A model generated the notes under the pieces. The model was not told the DNA's origin. It did not search any database and saw nothing but the letters and a program-made list of their open reading frames with translations. Of a stretch of 64,000 nucleotides of DNA, positions 33,992 to 43,023 are shown piece by piece. A program made the position numbers and the translations under genes. The stretch is taken from contig JAJDTU010000001.1 of NCBI GenBank assembly GCA_022826965.1, positions 186,001 to 250,000 on the forward strand, written 5' to 3'. How positions within the stretch are numbered: position 1 is the stretch's first letter; each line of letters opens with the position of its first letter. Source of the stretch: Dehalococcoidia bacterium. GTDB lineage: Bacteria > Chloroflexota > Dehalococcoidia > Bin125.

Positions 33992-34792
33992 CTAAATCTT
34001 CGCGGCGACGCCGCCGTCGATGTTGATGATTTCCCCGGTGATGAACCTCGAGTCCTCGCACGACAGGAACAGCACCAGGTTGGCGACGTCGATGGAGTAG
34101 CCAGGGCCCTGCACGATCTGGGCGAAGTCGAACATCTTCTCGAAGACGTGATGTCCACCGTCGGGGTCGTTGTAAGTGCCGCGGGTCGCGCCTGGCGTGA
34201 TGATCTGACCCGGCCGCACGCAGTTGACGCGGATATTGTCGCGACCGCCGACGCCGGCCATGTAGCGGGTGAGGGCGTCGACGCCCGCCTTGGCCGCGTA
34301 GTACGAGGCCGAGGTCGTGCCGAACTCGTCCTGCATCCGCGAGGAAAATCCTCGCTGCGCCGCCAGGGATGACATGTTGACGACCGCGCCGCCGCCAGCC
34401 GCGACGATGTGCGGCCAGACCGCCTGGCTGACGTAGAACGTGCCGGTCAGGTTGACGTTGATCACCCGAAGCCACATCTCGTTGGGCTCGTTGGGGAAGT
34501 ACTCGCCCGCACCACCGCCGGCGTTGTTGAACAGCAGGTCGATCTGGCCGTAGGCGTTCGCCGCTTGATCAACCGCTGCGACGACGGAATCGTTGTCGCC
34601 CACGTCACAGGCGATGAAGGTCGCCTCGCCGCCCGACTCCCTGATTTCGGCGACGATCGCTTCGCCCTCCGCGACGCGTCGCGCCATCAGGATGACCTTC
34701 GCGCCTTCGGCTGCAAACAGCCGCCCGGTCTCGGCTCCGATTCCGCTGTTGCCTCCGGTGATGATTGCTACTTTGCCGTCAAGCTTGCCCAC
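33992..34792 (-). CDS. short-chain dehydrogenase/reductase (SDR) family oxidoreductase
   Basis: 266-residue classical SDR. Cofactor motif VAIITGGNSGIGAETG, NNAGGGAGEY and the catalytic Tyr-x-x-x-Lys in SASYYAAKAGVDAL are all present; MSSLAAQ supplies the Ser. The residues after the glycine motif (VILMARR) with Arg favour NADP(H) over NAD(H). GTG at 34792 has GGAGAG four bases upstream and gives a normal N-terminus; a longer reading to 34843 adds 17 unlike residues. It ends 7 bp from the convergent SnoaL gene. Substrate unknown. Confidence 0.9.
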   Translation of the reverse strand: MGKLDGKVAIITGGNSGIGAETGRLFAAEGAKVILMARRVAEGEAIVAEIRESGGEATFIACDVGDNDSVVAAVDQAANAYGQIDLLFNNAGGGAGEYFPNEPNEMWLRVINVNLTGTFYVSQAVWPHIVAAGGGAVVNMSSLAAQRGFSSRMQDEFGTTSASYYAAKAGVDALTRYMAGVGGRDNIRVNCVRPGQIITPGATRGTYNDPDGGHHVFEKMFDFAQIVQGPGYSIDVANLVLFLSCEDSRFITGEIINIDGGVAAKI

Positions 34793-34865
34793 GCGACTCT
34801 CCAACCGCTCAAAGCGCCCGACACGGTGGCGGTCGGTGCTCACACGATGTTAGCGAGGGGTTGGC

Positions 34866-35291
34866 TCAGTCTTCCTGAGGCGGTTGCCAGAGGATCTGCC
34901 AGGCGATCCCGAACCGGTCCCTGCAGGAGCCGAAGTAGTCGCCCCAGAACATCTCGGCCATCGGCATGTCCACCTGTCCACCGGCCGAGAGCCCCGCGAA
35001 TTTCTCGTCGGCGTCGGCGCGGCTGGCGGCGGCGAAGCTGATCGAGAAGTTGGTGCCCACGACCGGTCCGGGACCGAATGCGGGGTTGGAGTCACTGCCC
35101 ATCAGAACGCTCTCGCCGATTGGCAGGGAGACGTGCATAATCCGCCCCTGGGCGTCGTCGGGCACGCCCATGTCGGGCGGACCGTCGCCGAAGGTCTGCA
35201 GTTCCGAGAACTCGCCGCCGAACACCGATTGGTAGAACTCGAAGGCCTCGCGGCAGTTGTCATCGAAGGTCAGGTAGGTATTCAGGGTCAT
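34866..35291 (-). CDS. VOC family protein (PhnB-like)
   Basis: 141-residue glyoxalase-fold protein of the PhnB/YjdN group: LNTYLTFDDNCREAFEFYQSVFGGEF, MHVSLPIGESVLMGSD, and the C-terminal EMFWGDYFGSCRDRFGIAWQI are characteristic. Members of this group lack a clear enzymatic assignment. The ATG at 35291 is upstream of the SDR gene on the same strand with 73 bp between, so they may be one unit. The gap of 170 bp to the next gene contains no further coding frame. Confidence 0.88.
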   Translation of the reverse strand: MTLNTYLTFDDNCREAFEFYQSVFGGEFSELQTFGDGPPDMGVPDDAQGRIMHVSLPIGESVLMGSDSNPAFGPGPVVGTNFSISFAAASRADADEKFAGLSAGGQVDMPMAEMFWGDYFGSCRDRFGIAWQILWQPPQED

Positions 35292-35425
35292 CGTGATCTC
35301 CCGTGAGGTTCAGCCTGTGACGTCCTCAGACCACACTGTATCGTCACGCACATCGAATGGCGTCTCCGCAGATACGCGGCCGCTGTCCCGCTACGCGCTC
35401 AGAAGGGGTCCCTGCCCAACTACCG

Positions 35426-35431
35426 TAGAAT
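35426..35431 (+). promoter_or_regulatory. candidate -10 element (TAGAAT)
   Basis: TAGAAT 31 bp before the luciferase-like monooxygenase start, at the same distance as the TAGAAT before the CapA-like gene. No convincing -35 hexamer. Confidence 0.25.
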
Positions 35432-35461
35432 TCATGAACTTGAACGGGGTTGGATGTTTCT

Positions 35462-36580
35462 ATGCCTGATTCTCGTATCCGCTTCGGTTGGTACATCCCC
35501 ACGCACGGGGATCTGACCAACTTCGCCGATCCCGACCAGTTCATCCCGGCCTCGATGGAGATGTTCGAGCGCGTCGCCCTGGCGGCCGAATCGGCGGGCT
35601 TCGAGTATGCCCTGGTTCCGGTGACGCCGACCTGTTGGGAGGCCTGGATTTCGACGGCGATGATGTCGGCCAAGACGACCAAACTGAAGATGCTCGTGGC
35701 GGCGCGGCCGGGATACATTTTGCCGACCCAGATGGCGCGGATGATCGGAGCCTTCGACCAGCTCTCGGAGGGCCGGGTGTACATCAACCTGATCGCCGGC
35801 GGTAATCCACGCGAGCTGGCCGGCGATGGAATCACGTACAGCCACGACGAGCGCTACGAGGTGATGGACGAATCGGCGCAGGTGATGAAGGCGCTCTGGA
35901 CCTCACAGGAGCGGATCGACTGGGAGGGCAAGCATTACCAGCTCAAGGGCGCGCACGCCTACCCCAAGCCATACCAGGATCCGTGGCCGCGCTTCTACAT
36001 CGGCGGAGAGTCCGACGCCGCGCGCGACGTCGGTGCCAGGCACGCCGACTGTTACTTCTTTTGGGGCGACACGCCCGAGGCGACTGCCGCCAAGGTGATT
36101 GACGTCAGGCAACGAGCGGAACGCTTCGGACGACCCAGCATCAACTTCGGCATGCGCCTCCAGGTCTGCGTTCGCGAAACCGAGGACGAGGCCTGGGAGG
36201 CGGCGCACAGCCTGATCGAAGGCACGACCGAGCGTCAGCGGCAGGCCCGCAAGAACTGGCGCGGCGAGTCAGAGGCGGACAGCCGCATGTGGCAGCTCGC
36301 CGACGAGTCCAGGGACAACGACTATCGGATCGCGCCGCATCTGTGGAGCGGGCTGAGCACGGTGCGCGGCGGCGCCGGATTGGCGGTCGTCGGCAAGCCA
36401 CAGCAGGTCGCCGACACGCTGCAGGAGTTCGTTGAGATCGGCTGCACGGAGTTCTGCCTGTCCGGTTACCCGCACGATGACGAGGCGAAGCGGTTCGGTG
36501 ATTGGGTCATGCCGATCGTGCAGGAACGCAATAGGCTGGCCTTGAGGAGCGACGAACCCGAACTGGCCGTCGCTGATTGA
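35462..36580 (+). CDS. LLM class flavin-dependent oxidoreductase (SsuD-like)
   Basis: 372-residue luciferase-like monooxygenase with the SsuD/DmoA alkanesulfonate monooxygenase pattern: FGWYIPTHGDLTNF, ESAGFEYALVPVTPTCWEAWISTAMMSAKTTKLKMLVAARPGYILPT, FDQLSEGRVYINLIAGGNPREL, YSHDERYEVMDE, and GGESDAARDVGARHADCYFFWGD. These FMNH2-dependent enzymes desulfonate organosulfonates or oxidise related compounds. There is no sulfonate ABC transporter or flavin reductase gene next to it. ATG at 35462 is preferred to a TTG four codons earlier. Co-directional with the ArsI-like gene 12 bp downstream. Confidence 0.9.
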   Translation: MPDSRIRFGWYIPTHGDLTNFADPDQFIPASMEMFERVALAAESAGFEYALVPVTPTCWEAWISTAMMSAKTTKLKMLVAARPGYILPTQMARMIGAFDQLSEGRVYINLIAGGNPRELAGDGITYSHDERYEVMDESAQVMKALWTSQERIDWEGKHYQLKGAHAYPKPYQDPWPRFYIGGESDAARDVGARHADCYFFWGDTPEATAAKVIDVRQRAERFGRPSINFGMRLQVCVRETEDEAWEAAHSLIEGTTERQRQARKNWRGESEADSRMWQLADESRDNDYRIAPHLWSGLSTVRGGAGLAVVGKPQQVADTLQEFVEIGCTEFCLSGYPHDDEAKRFGDWVMPIVQERNRLALRSDEPELAVAD

Positions 36581-36592
36581 GGAGGATCTGAG

Positions 36593-37069
36593 ATGTCGCG
36601 AGTGCAACTGGCGCTGAATGTGGCCGAGCTTGATTCGGCGATCGACTTCTACGCGCAGATGTTCAGGACCGAACCGCACAAGGTTCGTCCCGGTTACGCG
36701 AACTTTGAGGTCGAGGACCCGCCGCTGAAGCTGGTGCTGATCGAGAATCCGTCGGCGGCCGCGCCGCTCAACCATCTTGGGGTCGAAGTGGCGACGACGT
36801 CCGAAGTCCACGCCGAAACGCAACGCTTTGGCGGTCTGGGACTCGAGATGGAGATTGAGGACGCGGTGGTTTGCTGCCACGCCGAGCAGGACAAGGTCTG
36901 GGTTTCCGACCCGTCCGGCACGCGTTGGGAGGTGTACACGATCACCGACGACTTGCCGGAAGCCTCCTACGCGGAGCGCGCCCAAAACCTGATCCCGTTG
37001 GCCGATGTCACTGCGGGCGCAGAATCGATCGAGGACTGCTGCGCCGATGGCGGTCTTTGCGTCGGCTAG
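36593..37069 (+). CDS. arsI: ArsI/CadI family VOC protein (heavy-metal/organoarsenical lyase-like)
   Basis: 158-residue glyoxalase-fold protein resembling ArsI C-As lyase and CadI. The landmark block EDAVVCCHAEQDKVWVSDPSGTRWEVY carries a vicinal Cys pair (about residues 96-97) for trivalent arsenic. The N-terminal LNVAELDSAIDFYAQMFRTEPHKVRPGYANFEV and HLGV metal His are present. The C-terminus SIEDCCADGGLCVG adds two Cys. ArsI breaks C-As bonds in trivalent organoarsenicals. It follows the LLM gene by 12 bp and overlaps the start of the nucleotidase gene. Confidence 0.85.
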   Translation: MSRVQLALNVAELDSAIDFYAQMFRTEPHKVRPGYANFEVEDPPLKLVLIENPSAAAPLNHLGVEVATTSEVHAETQRFGGLGLEMEIEDAVVCCHAEQDKVWVSDPSGTRWEVYTITDDLPEASYAERAQNLIPLADVTAGAESIEDCCADGGLCVG

Positions 37070-39348
37070 TTCCACGGCTGACGCGGCCGGGTCGCAGGGC
37101 GGGCGCCCTGCTCGCCCCGGCGCTGGCGGCGGCGGTGGTCGTCGCCTTCAGCGCATGTGAATCCGGTACCGAGGCCGACTCAACTCAGACTGAAGCGTCG
37201 GCCCAGGTTCAAGCGTCGCAGGATCAGGGAGCGACGCAGGCTGTAACGCCTCCGCGTCCGACTGCACCGCAGCGTGCGACTCGGCCGGTCTCAGAGCGGG
37301 ACAGCGACTCGACCGGCGAACCAGCGAGCGCCATCGTCGTTACTGAGACGGAAAGCAGTCAGGCGGCGGACCCGGGATTCGTCGTGCAGCTGCTGCACGC
37401 GGCGGACATGGACGGCGCGGTCGGGGCGCTTGACAACGTTGAGACGTTTTCTGCCCTCCTCGACGGGTTCCGCTCGCAGATGCCGAAGCGCACGCTGGTC
37501 CTGAGTTCCGGGGACAACTTCATCCCCGGACCGCGCTTCTACGCGGCAGCCGATCCACGCACCGCCAGGCTGCTGGGCGTGCCGGGAATCGGTCGCGGCG
37601 ATATCGCCCTGTTGAACGCGATGGGGTTTCAAGCCGCGGCGCTGGGCAACCACGAATTCGACCTGGGACCGCGCGCGCTCGCATCGATCATCGCACCGGA
37701 GGAAGGAGAGGGCGGCTTGTACCCCGGGGCCGCCTTCCCGTATCTGTCGGCCAATCTTGGCCTGGCCGACGACCCGCACCTGCGGCCCTTGGTCGCCGTC
37801 GACGCCCTGCGCACGCCGTTGGGCGCGGGCAGCCTGGCGCGCAGCGTGATCCTCGAACTGGACGGCGAATCCATCGGCATCGTCGGGGCGACGACGCCGC
37901 ATCTGGCCTGGATCTCCAGCGCTGGTGACGTGACGGTGGAACCCCTCGATGGATTCGACCTCGACGCGCTCGCCGCTGTCATTCAACGGGCGGTGGACGA
38001 TCTGACAGGGCTCGGCGTCGACAAGATCATTCTGCTCGCCCACATGCAGCAGATTGAGATCGAACAGCGACTGGCGAGCCGACTCCGTGACGTTGACATC
38101 ATTGTTGCGGGCGGCTCGAACACCATCCTCGCCGACAAGACGGATCGCCTGCGTAGCGGCGATCGGGCGGCAGGCAGCTATCCGCTGCGCATGACGTCGG
38201 CGAACGGTGAGCCGCTTCTGCTGGTCAATACCGACGCGGACTACCGCTACCTCGGACGCCTGGTGGTCCGCTTCGATCGTGACGGGTTGGTGATGCCAGA
38301 GAGCGTCGATCCCTCCGTGAGCGGCATCTACGCCACCGACAAAGACGGTCAGAGGGCAGCGGCGGGCGCGCCGATCCCCGGCGTGAGCCGAATCGTCGAA
38401 ACGCTGCGGGCGGTGATCCAACAACGGGATCGCGAAATCGTGGGGCGGACGAGCGTCTATCTCGCCGGGCGACGAGGCGATGTCCGTACGCAGGAAACCA
38501 ATCTCGGGAACCTCGTCGCCGACGCGTTTCTATGGCTGGCGCGTCAGTATGACCCTCGAGTCGCCGTTGCGCTCAAGAACTCCGGCGGCATTCGAGATCA
38601 GATCGGCCGGGTCTGGCAGCCAGCCGGTGCGCTTCGGGCGGACGAGGTCGTCTTCGCTCCGCCGGCGGCCAATCCGGCCAGCGGTAAGCGTGAAGGCGAC
38701 ATTTCACGATTCGCCGTCGAGAGCGTGTTGCGCTTCAACAACGGACTGGTGATTGTCCCGGTCACGGCGCGGCAGTTGGTGGAGCTTCTTGAACACGGCG
38801 TCGGCTTCGATGGCGTCGGCGATGTCCCCGATGGCCGCTTCCCGCAGGTCGCCGGGATGCGTTTCAGCTTCGATCCCGCCGAGCCGCCGGGACGGCGGAT
38901 TCGTTCGCTCGCCATCATCGACCAGCTGGATCACGTCGCGGACCGGGTCGTGGAGAATGGCGTCCTGGTCGGCGACCCCGAGCGCATGATTCACATGGCG
39001 GTGCTCAACTTCACCGCCAACGGCGGCGACGGCTATCCCTTTGCGTTGCCGGCGCGGGGTCGGATCGATTTGGCCGGCGAAGCGGGCCAATACAATCCGC
39101 CGTCGACCGAGTTTCCCGACACCAACGGCAACGGCCTGATCGATGGTGCCGTTGCAGTCGGTCCCGGCCTGGTCGACTTCGCCGCACCGGGCACGGAGCA
39201 GGACGCGCTCGCGGAGTATCTTGCGCGGTTCTACCGGCATACGCCGTTTGCTCGGCTTGAGACCGGCAGGGTCGAGGATCGACGGATACAGAATCTCGGT
39301 GTCGCCGGCGCGCGCGACACGGTCTTCGAACCCCCGGCCGCCCGCTGA
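37057..39348 (+). CDS. 5'-nucleotidase/2',3'-cyclic phosphodiesterase family lipoprotein
   Basis: 763 residues. The TTG at 37057 gives a lipoprotein-like signal: basic RRLVPRLTRPGRR, hydrophobic ALLAPALAAAVVVAF, then SAC with Cys34; it overlaps the ArsI-like stop by 13 bp. A linker rich in Gln, Ser, Pro and Thr follows. The calcineurin-like domain has LLHAADMDG (usual Asp-x-His altered to ADMDG), LSSGDNFIPG, GNHEFD and HMQQ-type blocks; the C-terminal 5'-nucleotidase domain has NLVADAFLW, LKNSGGIRDQIG and FNNGLVIVPVT. It likely hydrolyses extracellular nucleotides. No better start is seen. Confidence 0.8.
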   Translation: MRRLVPRLTRPGRRAGALLAPALAAAVVVAFSACESGTEADSTQTEASAQVQASQDQGATQAVTPPRPTAPQRATRPVSERDSDSTGEPASAIVVTETESSQAADPGFVVQLLHAADMDGAVGALDNVETFSALLDGFRSQMPKRTLVLSSGDNFIPGPRFYAAADPRTARLLGVPGIGRGDIALLNAMGFQAAALGNHEFDLGPRALASIIAPEEGEGGLYPGAAFPYLSANLGLADDPHLRPLVAVDALRTPLGAGSLARSVILELDGESIGIVGATTPHLAWISSAGDVTVEPLDGFDLDALAAVIQRAVDDLTGLGVDKIILLAHMQQIEIEQRLASRLRDVDIIVAGGSNTILADKTDRLRSGDRAAGSYPLRMTSANGEPLLLVNTDADYRYLGRLVVRFDRDGLVMPESVDPSVSGIYATDKDGQRAAAGAPIPGVSRIVETLRAVIQQRDREIVGRTSVYLAGRRGDVRTQETNLGNLVADAFLWLARQYDPRVAVALKNSGGIRDQIGRVWQPAGALRADEVVFAPPAANPASGKREGDISRFAVESVLRFNNGLVIVPVTARQLVELLEHGVGFDGVGDVPDGRFPQVAGMRFSFDPAEPPGRRIRSLAIIDQLDHVADRVVENGVLVGDPERMIHMAVLNFTANGGDGYPFALPARGRIDLAGEAGQYNPPSTEFPDTNGNGLIDGAVAVGPGLVDFAAPGTEQDALAEYLARFYRHTPFARLETGRVEDRRIQNLGVAGARDTVFEPPAAR

Positions 39349-39395
39349 GCCGCAGCCGGCGCACAAGGACAAGAACGCGCGGGGAGCGCCGGTGC

Positions 39396-40085
39396 CTAGC
39401 TTGCCAGCTCTGCGGCGCGTCGGAAGATCCCGGCCAGCATCTCCTCCGTGAGCAGTCCGGTGAAGGTGTTGCGCTGGCTGGGGTGATAGGAACAGACCAC
39501 GGTCAGGTCTCCAAGCGAGTGTTCTAGGCCGTGGGCGAACCTCGGACGCGGCCGTATGCCGAGTTGTCGGGCGGAGTTCTCCCAGGCGTAGGCGCCGAGG
39601 CAAACGATCACTCGCAGGCCCGTGATCAGTTCAAGCTCGCGACGGAAGTAGGGCAGACAGCGGTCGCGTTCGTCGACGGTTGGCTTGTTGTCCGGCGGCG
39701 CGCAGCGGACGATCGACGTGATCCTGGTGTTGACCAGTTCGAGGCCGTCGCTGGCCGAGGTTGACTCCGGCTGGTTCGCCAGGCCGGCACGCCACATGGC
39801 CCGGTACAGCAAGTCCCCCGAGCGGTCGCCGGTGAACATGCGACCGGTGCGGTTGGCGCCATGCGCGGCGGGGGCGAGTCCGACGACAAGGATGCGGGCG
39901 TCGGCGGGACCGAACGATGGCACCGCCCTGCCCCAGTAGTCCTGATCGCGGAAGGCGGCGCGTTTCTCGGTCGCGGCTTGCTCGCGCCATTCGACAAGCC
40001 GTGGGCAGCGGCGGCAGCCTGCGACGGCATCGTTGAGCTGGGCGATGTCGAATTTACCGATTTGCGGATCGTCGACCGGGGCCAT
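39396..40085 (-). CDS. uracil-DNA glycosylase (family 5 / UdgB-like)
   Basis: 229-residue Fe-S uracil-DNA glycosylase. The N-terminal CRRCPRLVEWRE supplies the first two cluster Cys; IVRCAPPDNKP and the C-terminal VCSYHPSQRNTFTG supply further ligands and the active site block. Motif A is VVGLAPAAHGANRTGRMFTGD, where the alanine replaces the catalytic Asp/Asn as in type 5 (UdgB) enzymes. It removes uracil and damaged bases from DNA. The start is uncertain: ATG at 40133 would add 16 residues and overlap the divergent gene. Confidence 0.88.
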   Translation of the reverse strand: MAPVDDPQIGKFDIAQLNDAVAGCRRCPRLVEWREQAATEKRAAFRDQDYWGRAVPSFGPADARILVVGLAPAAHGANRTGRMFTGDRSGDLLYRAMWRAGLANQPESTSASDGLELVNTRITSIVRCAPPDNKPTVDERDRCLPYFRRELELITGLRVIVCLGAYAWENSARQLGIRPRPRFAHGLEHSLGDLTVVCSYHPSQRNTFTGLLTEEMLAGIFRRAAELAS

Positions 40086-40113
40086 TCGCCCATAGTGGAG
40101 CCATGACAGGCCG

Positions 40114-40815
40114 ATGTCCAGATTCGACGCCATGATTCAGATCAGATCACTTCCCGCCGGCGTGCCGAACCGATCCTCCGGGCGAGGCAGTCGGTTGGCC
40201 AGGTCTCGCTCGATCGCTTCGATCCCGGCGCTCGTTGACTGGCGGCGGTCGCTGGTGCTGCTCCGACGCCTGCTGGCCGGCGAGCTTGGCGTTGTCGGCG
40301 ACGTGACGACCAGAGAGACCGATACACGTCCAACGTTGGCGGTGCTCGTGATCGGCGTGCTGTTCGCAAGCTTGGGCGGCTGGCTCTGGCTGGTGATCGA
40401 CACTGGCGGGGCCGCGGTCGCCGATCCCGCGCTCAAGGTGCTGCTGCTCGGCTCGATAGCGTCGCTGGGCGGCTGGGCGCTCTGGCTCGGAATCACCTGG
40501 CAGGCGCTTCGGTCGATCTTTGAAATCAACGTCGACCTCCGTGCGCTGATGCGCTCGATGGCGCTGGTCGGCGGATTTGCCGCCTGGCAGGTGTTCATGT
40601 TCGTTGGTCCCGCCAGCTTCGCCGTCGGCCTGATCGTGACGATCGCCAGCGTGATGCTGACCGTGATCGCCGTGCGCGCCGCCGCACCGGATGCCGACGA
40701 CCGCGCCGCCATCGTCAGCGTCGGAATCGGCTTCGGGATCTATGCGCTGGCGCTATCTCTGCTGGCCGACCTGGCCGGAGTCGGCTCCGGCCTCTTCGTT
40801 CACGCGATCGGCTAA
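40114..40815 (+). CDS. YIP1-family-like integral membrane protein
   Basis: 233 residues with a basic, arginine-rich N-terminus of about 40 residues followed by RSLVLLRRLLAGELGV and five hydrophobic segments (about residues 70-230). The layout resembles Yip1/YIPF-like five-helix membrane proteins found in many bacteria; function is unknown. The start could also be ATG at 40132 (six codons later). It is divergent from the glycosylase, with overlapping 5' ends if the longer glycosylase start is used. Its stop shares CTAA with the convergent pyrE stop. Confidence 0.55.
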   Translation: MSRFDAMIQIRSLPAGVPNRSSGRGSRLARSRSIASIPALVDWRRSLVLLRRLLAGELGVVGDVTTRETDTRPTLAVLVIGVLFASLGGWLWLVIDTGGAAVADPALKVLLLGSIASLGGWALWLGITWQALRSIFEINVDLRALMRSMALVGGFAAWQVFMFVGPASFAVGLIVTIASVMLTVIAVRAAAPDADDRAAIVSVGIGFGIYALALSLLADLAGVGSGLFVHAIG

Positions 40816-41387
40816 GTGATCGTCAGCTCAACCCCCGCCTCGCACAGCACGCAGTCGTCCGGTTCGTAACTGGCGACGTCGATCGCCAGGCAAGCAAACG
40901 TCTCGAGTTCCCCGAAACTGGTCGCGCCGTTGGTGCGATCGACCACGAGCCCCACTCCGATCGGCCTGCCTCCAGCACGAACGACGGCGTTCAGCGTGTC
41001 TCTCACCGAGCCACCCGTCGTCAGCACGTCATCGACGACCAGCACCGTCTGACCCTCCGAGACTATGAACCCGCGGCCAAGGTACCGACCACCATCCTCG
41101 CTACGCTCGGCGAAGTACGCCTTGATCGACTCGCCCAGGTGTTTGGCCGTTTCATGGGCAAGCAGGATGCCGCCCGTGGTGGGTCCGACGACCAGTTCGG
41201 GATTTAGTGGGCGAAAGTGTTCGGACAGTTGACGACAGAGCGCCTCGGTGACGTGCGGCTTCTCGAGCAGGCGGAATTTTTCGATGTAAGTATCGCCGTG
41301 GCGGCCCGACGCGTATTGGAAGTGACCCTTCAGCACGGCTCCCGCCTCTTCCAGCAGGCTCATTGCGTCCGAGCCGCCGTCGCTCAT
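40812..41387 (-). CDS. pyrE: orotate phosphoribosyltransferase
   Basis: 191-residue PyrE, which converts orotate and PRPP to orotidine 5'-phosphate in pyrimidine synthesis. The PRPP motif VLVVDDVLTTGGSV and substrate blocks HFQYASGRHGDTYIEKFRLLE and LVVGPTTGGILLAHETAKHLG are present. The N-terminus lacks the FILTSG form, showing KGHFQYASGRHG instead, as in the PyrE group of Thermus/Chloroflexi and others. ATG at 41387 overlaps the lepB stop by 4 bp. Co-transcribed with lepB. Confidence 0.9.
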   Translation of the reverse strand: MSDGGSDAMSLLEEAGAVLKGHFQYASGRHGDTYIEKFRLLEKPHVTEALCRQLSEHFRPLNPELVVGPTTGGILLAHETAKHLGESIKAYFAERSEDGGRYLGRGFIVSEGQTVLVVDDVLTTGGSVRDTLNAVVRAGGRPIGVGLVVDRTNGATSFGELETFACLAIDVASYEPDDCVLCEAGVELTIT

Positions 41388-42025
41388 GGCAGAACGTTCC
41401 CTTCGTAGTCGGTGGCGTGCCGTGAGATGTCGCTGCTGATCTTGTTGAACGGGAACCAGCGGAACATCACTTCTCCGACGATCTGGTCTTCGTGGATCGG
41501 GCCAAACGCGTGCGAGTCCTGGCTGCTGTTGCGATTGTCGCCGAGTACGAAGTAATGCTCGGGCGGGATAACGGCTGGGCCCCACTGGTAGTTGGGCGGC
41601 CCGAAGATGTAGCTGTGCTCGTTCAGTTCGACCCCGTTGACGAACACTCGACCAGCCGTGACTTCCACGGTGTCTCCGGGCAATCCAATCACCCGTTTGA
41701 CGAAGTCGTGCGCGCTCTGATACGGCGGTCTGAAGATGATCACCGAGCCGCGATGCGGGCCGGAAAGCAGGAAATCGCCGTTGTTGCGGCCCGGCACCAG
41801 CGCGTCAAAGGGTCCCAGATCGACCTCCCAGTAGCCGATCTTGTTGACCAGCACGAGTTCGGAGCTGGCCAGCGTGGGCTGCATCGAGCGGCCCTCGACC
41901 TGGAAGTTCTGTACCGCCTCACGAGCCAGCAGGAAGACAATCAGCCCGAGAATTGCGGTCTCGATGATCTCTCGCAGCGGGCCGTACTGCAGCCTCATAC
42001 GATTGAGCTTATCCGCCCCTACCAT
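41384..42025 (-). CDS. lepB: signal peptidase I
   Basis: 213-residue membrane-bound type I leader peptidase. One N-terminal hydrophobic helix (ETAILGLIVFLLAREAV), catalytic Ser in VEGRSMQPTL and catalytic Lys in DFVKRVIGLPGDTVEV, then the conserved ends GDNRNSSQDSHAFGP and MFRWFPFN. It removes signal peptides from secreted proteins at the outer face of the cytoplasmic membrane. ATG at 41998 would shorten it by nine residues and is an alternative start. It is upstream of pyrE. Confidence 0.95.
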   Translation of the reverse strand: MVGADKLNRMRLQYGPLREIIETAILGLIVFLLAREAVQNFQVEGRSMQPTLASSELVLVNKIGYWEVDLGPFDALVPGRNNGDFLLSGPHRGSVIIFRPPYQSAHDFVKRVIGLPGDTVEVTAGRVFVNGVELNEHSYIFGPPNYQWGPAVIPPEHYFVLGDNRNSSQDSHAFGPIHEDQIVGEVMFRWFPFNKISSDISRHATDYEGNVLP

Positions 42026-42068
42026 GGGCCAGAGTGGGGCTAGATCGAGTGTTTACGGAGTCTCGGAG

Positions 42069-43004
42069 ATGAGAGCAGTTCGGCTATCGACCGACGGTCC
42101 GATCATCCGGCCAAACATGGATCAGCGAATGGGAGACAACATCAACGGGCCCTCGTTGATCCGCACGCCGGATTGGCTGCCGAATCGGCTCGGTGAGTTC
42201 TACCTCTACTTCGCCGACCACAAAGGCTCGTACATCCGGCTGGCGGCGGCCGACCATCTGCTCGGTCCGTGGAGCATGCACGAGCCCGGCGCGCTACAGC
42301 TCTCCCAGACCGCATTTCCGAAGTCGGATAGTGAGTTCGACCCGAAACTGGGGCCGGCCAAAAGGAAGGGCCACGTCTATCCGCATATCGCCTCGCCAGA
42401 TGCGATCGTGGACGAAGAGTCGCGTCAGATCCGGCTCTACTTCCATGGTCAGCTCTACGACGGACGCCAGGTGTCGCGGGTAGCGACATCAAGCGACGGG
42501 ATCAACTTCGAGGCCGGCGAGGAGATCCTCTCGACCAGTTACCTGCGCATGATTCACTTGGCCGACGTCGACGAACCGGGCTGGTACGGCATGTCGATGC
42601 CGGGGATCATCTACCGCTCCGACGACGGCCTGTGCGGATTCGAGCAGGGATCGCAACTGTTTGCCGACACGATGCGCCACTGCGCTCTGCTGCGTCGCGG
42701 CAAAACGCTTCGGGTGTTCTGGTCCAACGCTGGAGACGCACCCGAACGGATCTTCGTCTCACCGATCGATCTGTCGGGAGACTGGCGTACGTGGACCGCC
42801 GGTGAACATCGCGAGGTGCTGCGCCCGGTCTACGACTGGGAAGGGGCCAACCTGCCGATCGCGCCGAGCGTGCGCGGGTTCGCTCCCGAACCGGTCCACG
42901 AGTTGCGCGATCCTGCAATCTTCGAGGACAACGGCAACGCGTACCTGCTCTACACCGTCCAGGGCGAGCGCGGGATCGGTATCGCCCAGCTCGATGCCGG
43001 CTAG
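42069..43004 (+). CDS. glycosidase-like five-bladed beta-propeller protein
   Basis: 311 residues with repeated propeller-blade patterns: GEFYLYFADHKGSYIRLAAADHLLGPWSMHE, RQIRLYFHGQLYDGRQVSRVATSSDGINFE, KTLRVFWSNAGDAPERIFVS and a C-terminal DPAIFEDNGNAYLLYTVQGERGIGIAQL. The pattern resembles clan GH-F/J-type hydrolases (GH43/GH32-like), but the catalytic acids cannot be placed with confidence. It lacks a signal peptide. ATG at 42069 follows GGAG; the longer upstream frame overlaps lepB on the other strand. 19 bp before the sirC gene, possibly co-transcribed. Confidence 0.6.
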   Translation: MRAVRLSTDGPIIRPNMDQRMGDNINGPSLIRTPDWLPNRLGEFYLYFADHKGSYIRLAAADHLLGPWSMHEPGALQLSQTAFPKSDSEFDPKLGPAKRKGHVYPHIASPDAIVDEESRQIRLYFHGQLYDGRQVSRVATSSDGINFEAGEEILSTSYLRMIHLADVDEPGWYGMSMPGIIYRSDDGLCGFEQGSQLFADTMRHCALLRRGKTLRVFWSNAGDAPERIFVSPIDLSGDWRTWTAGEHREVLRPVYDWEGANLPIAPSVRGFAPEPVHELRDPAIFEDNGNAYLLYTVQGERGIGIAQLDAG

Positions 43005-43023
43005 TTGATGCGGCGGCGGCGAC

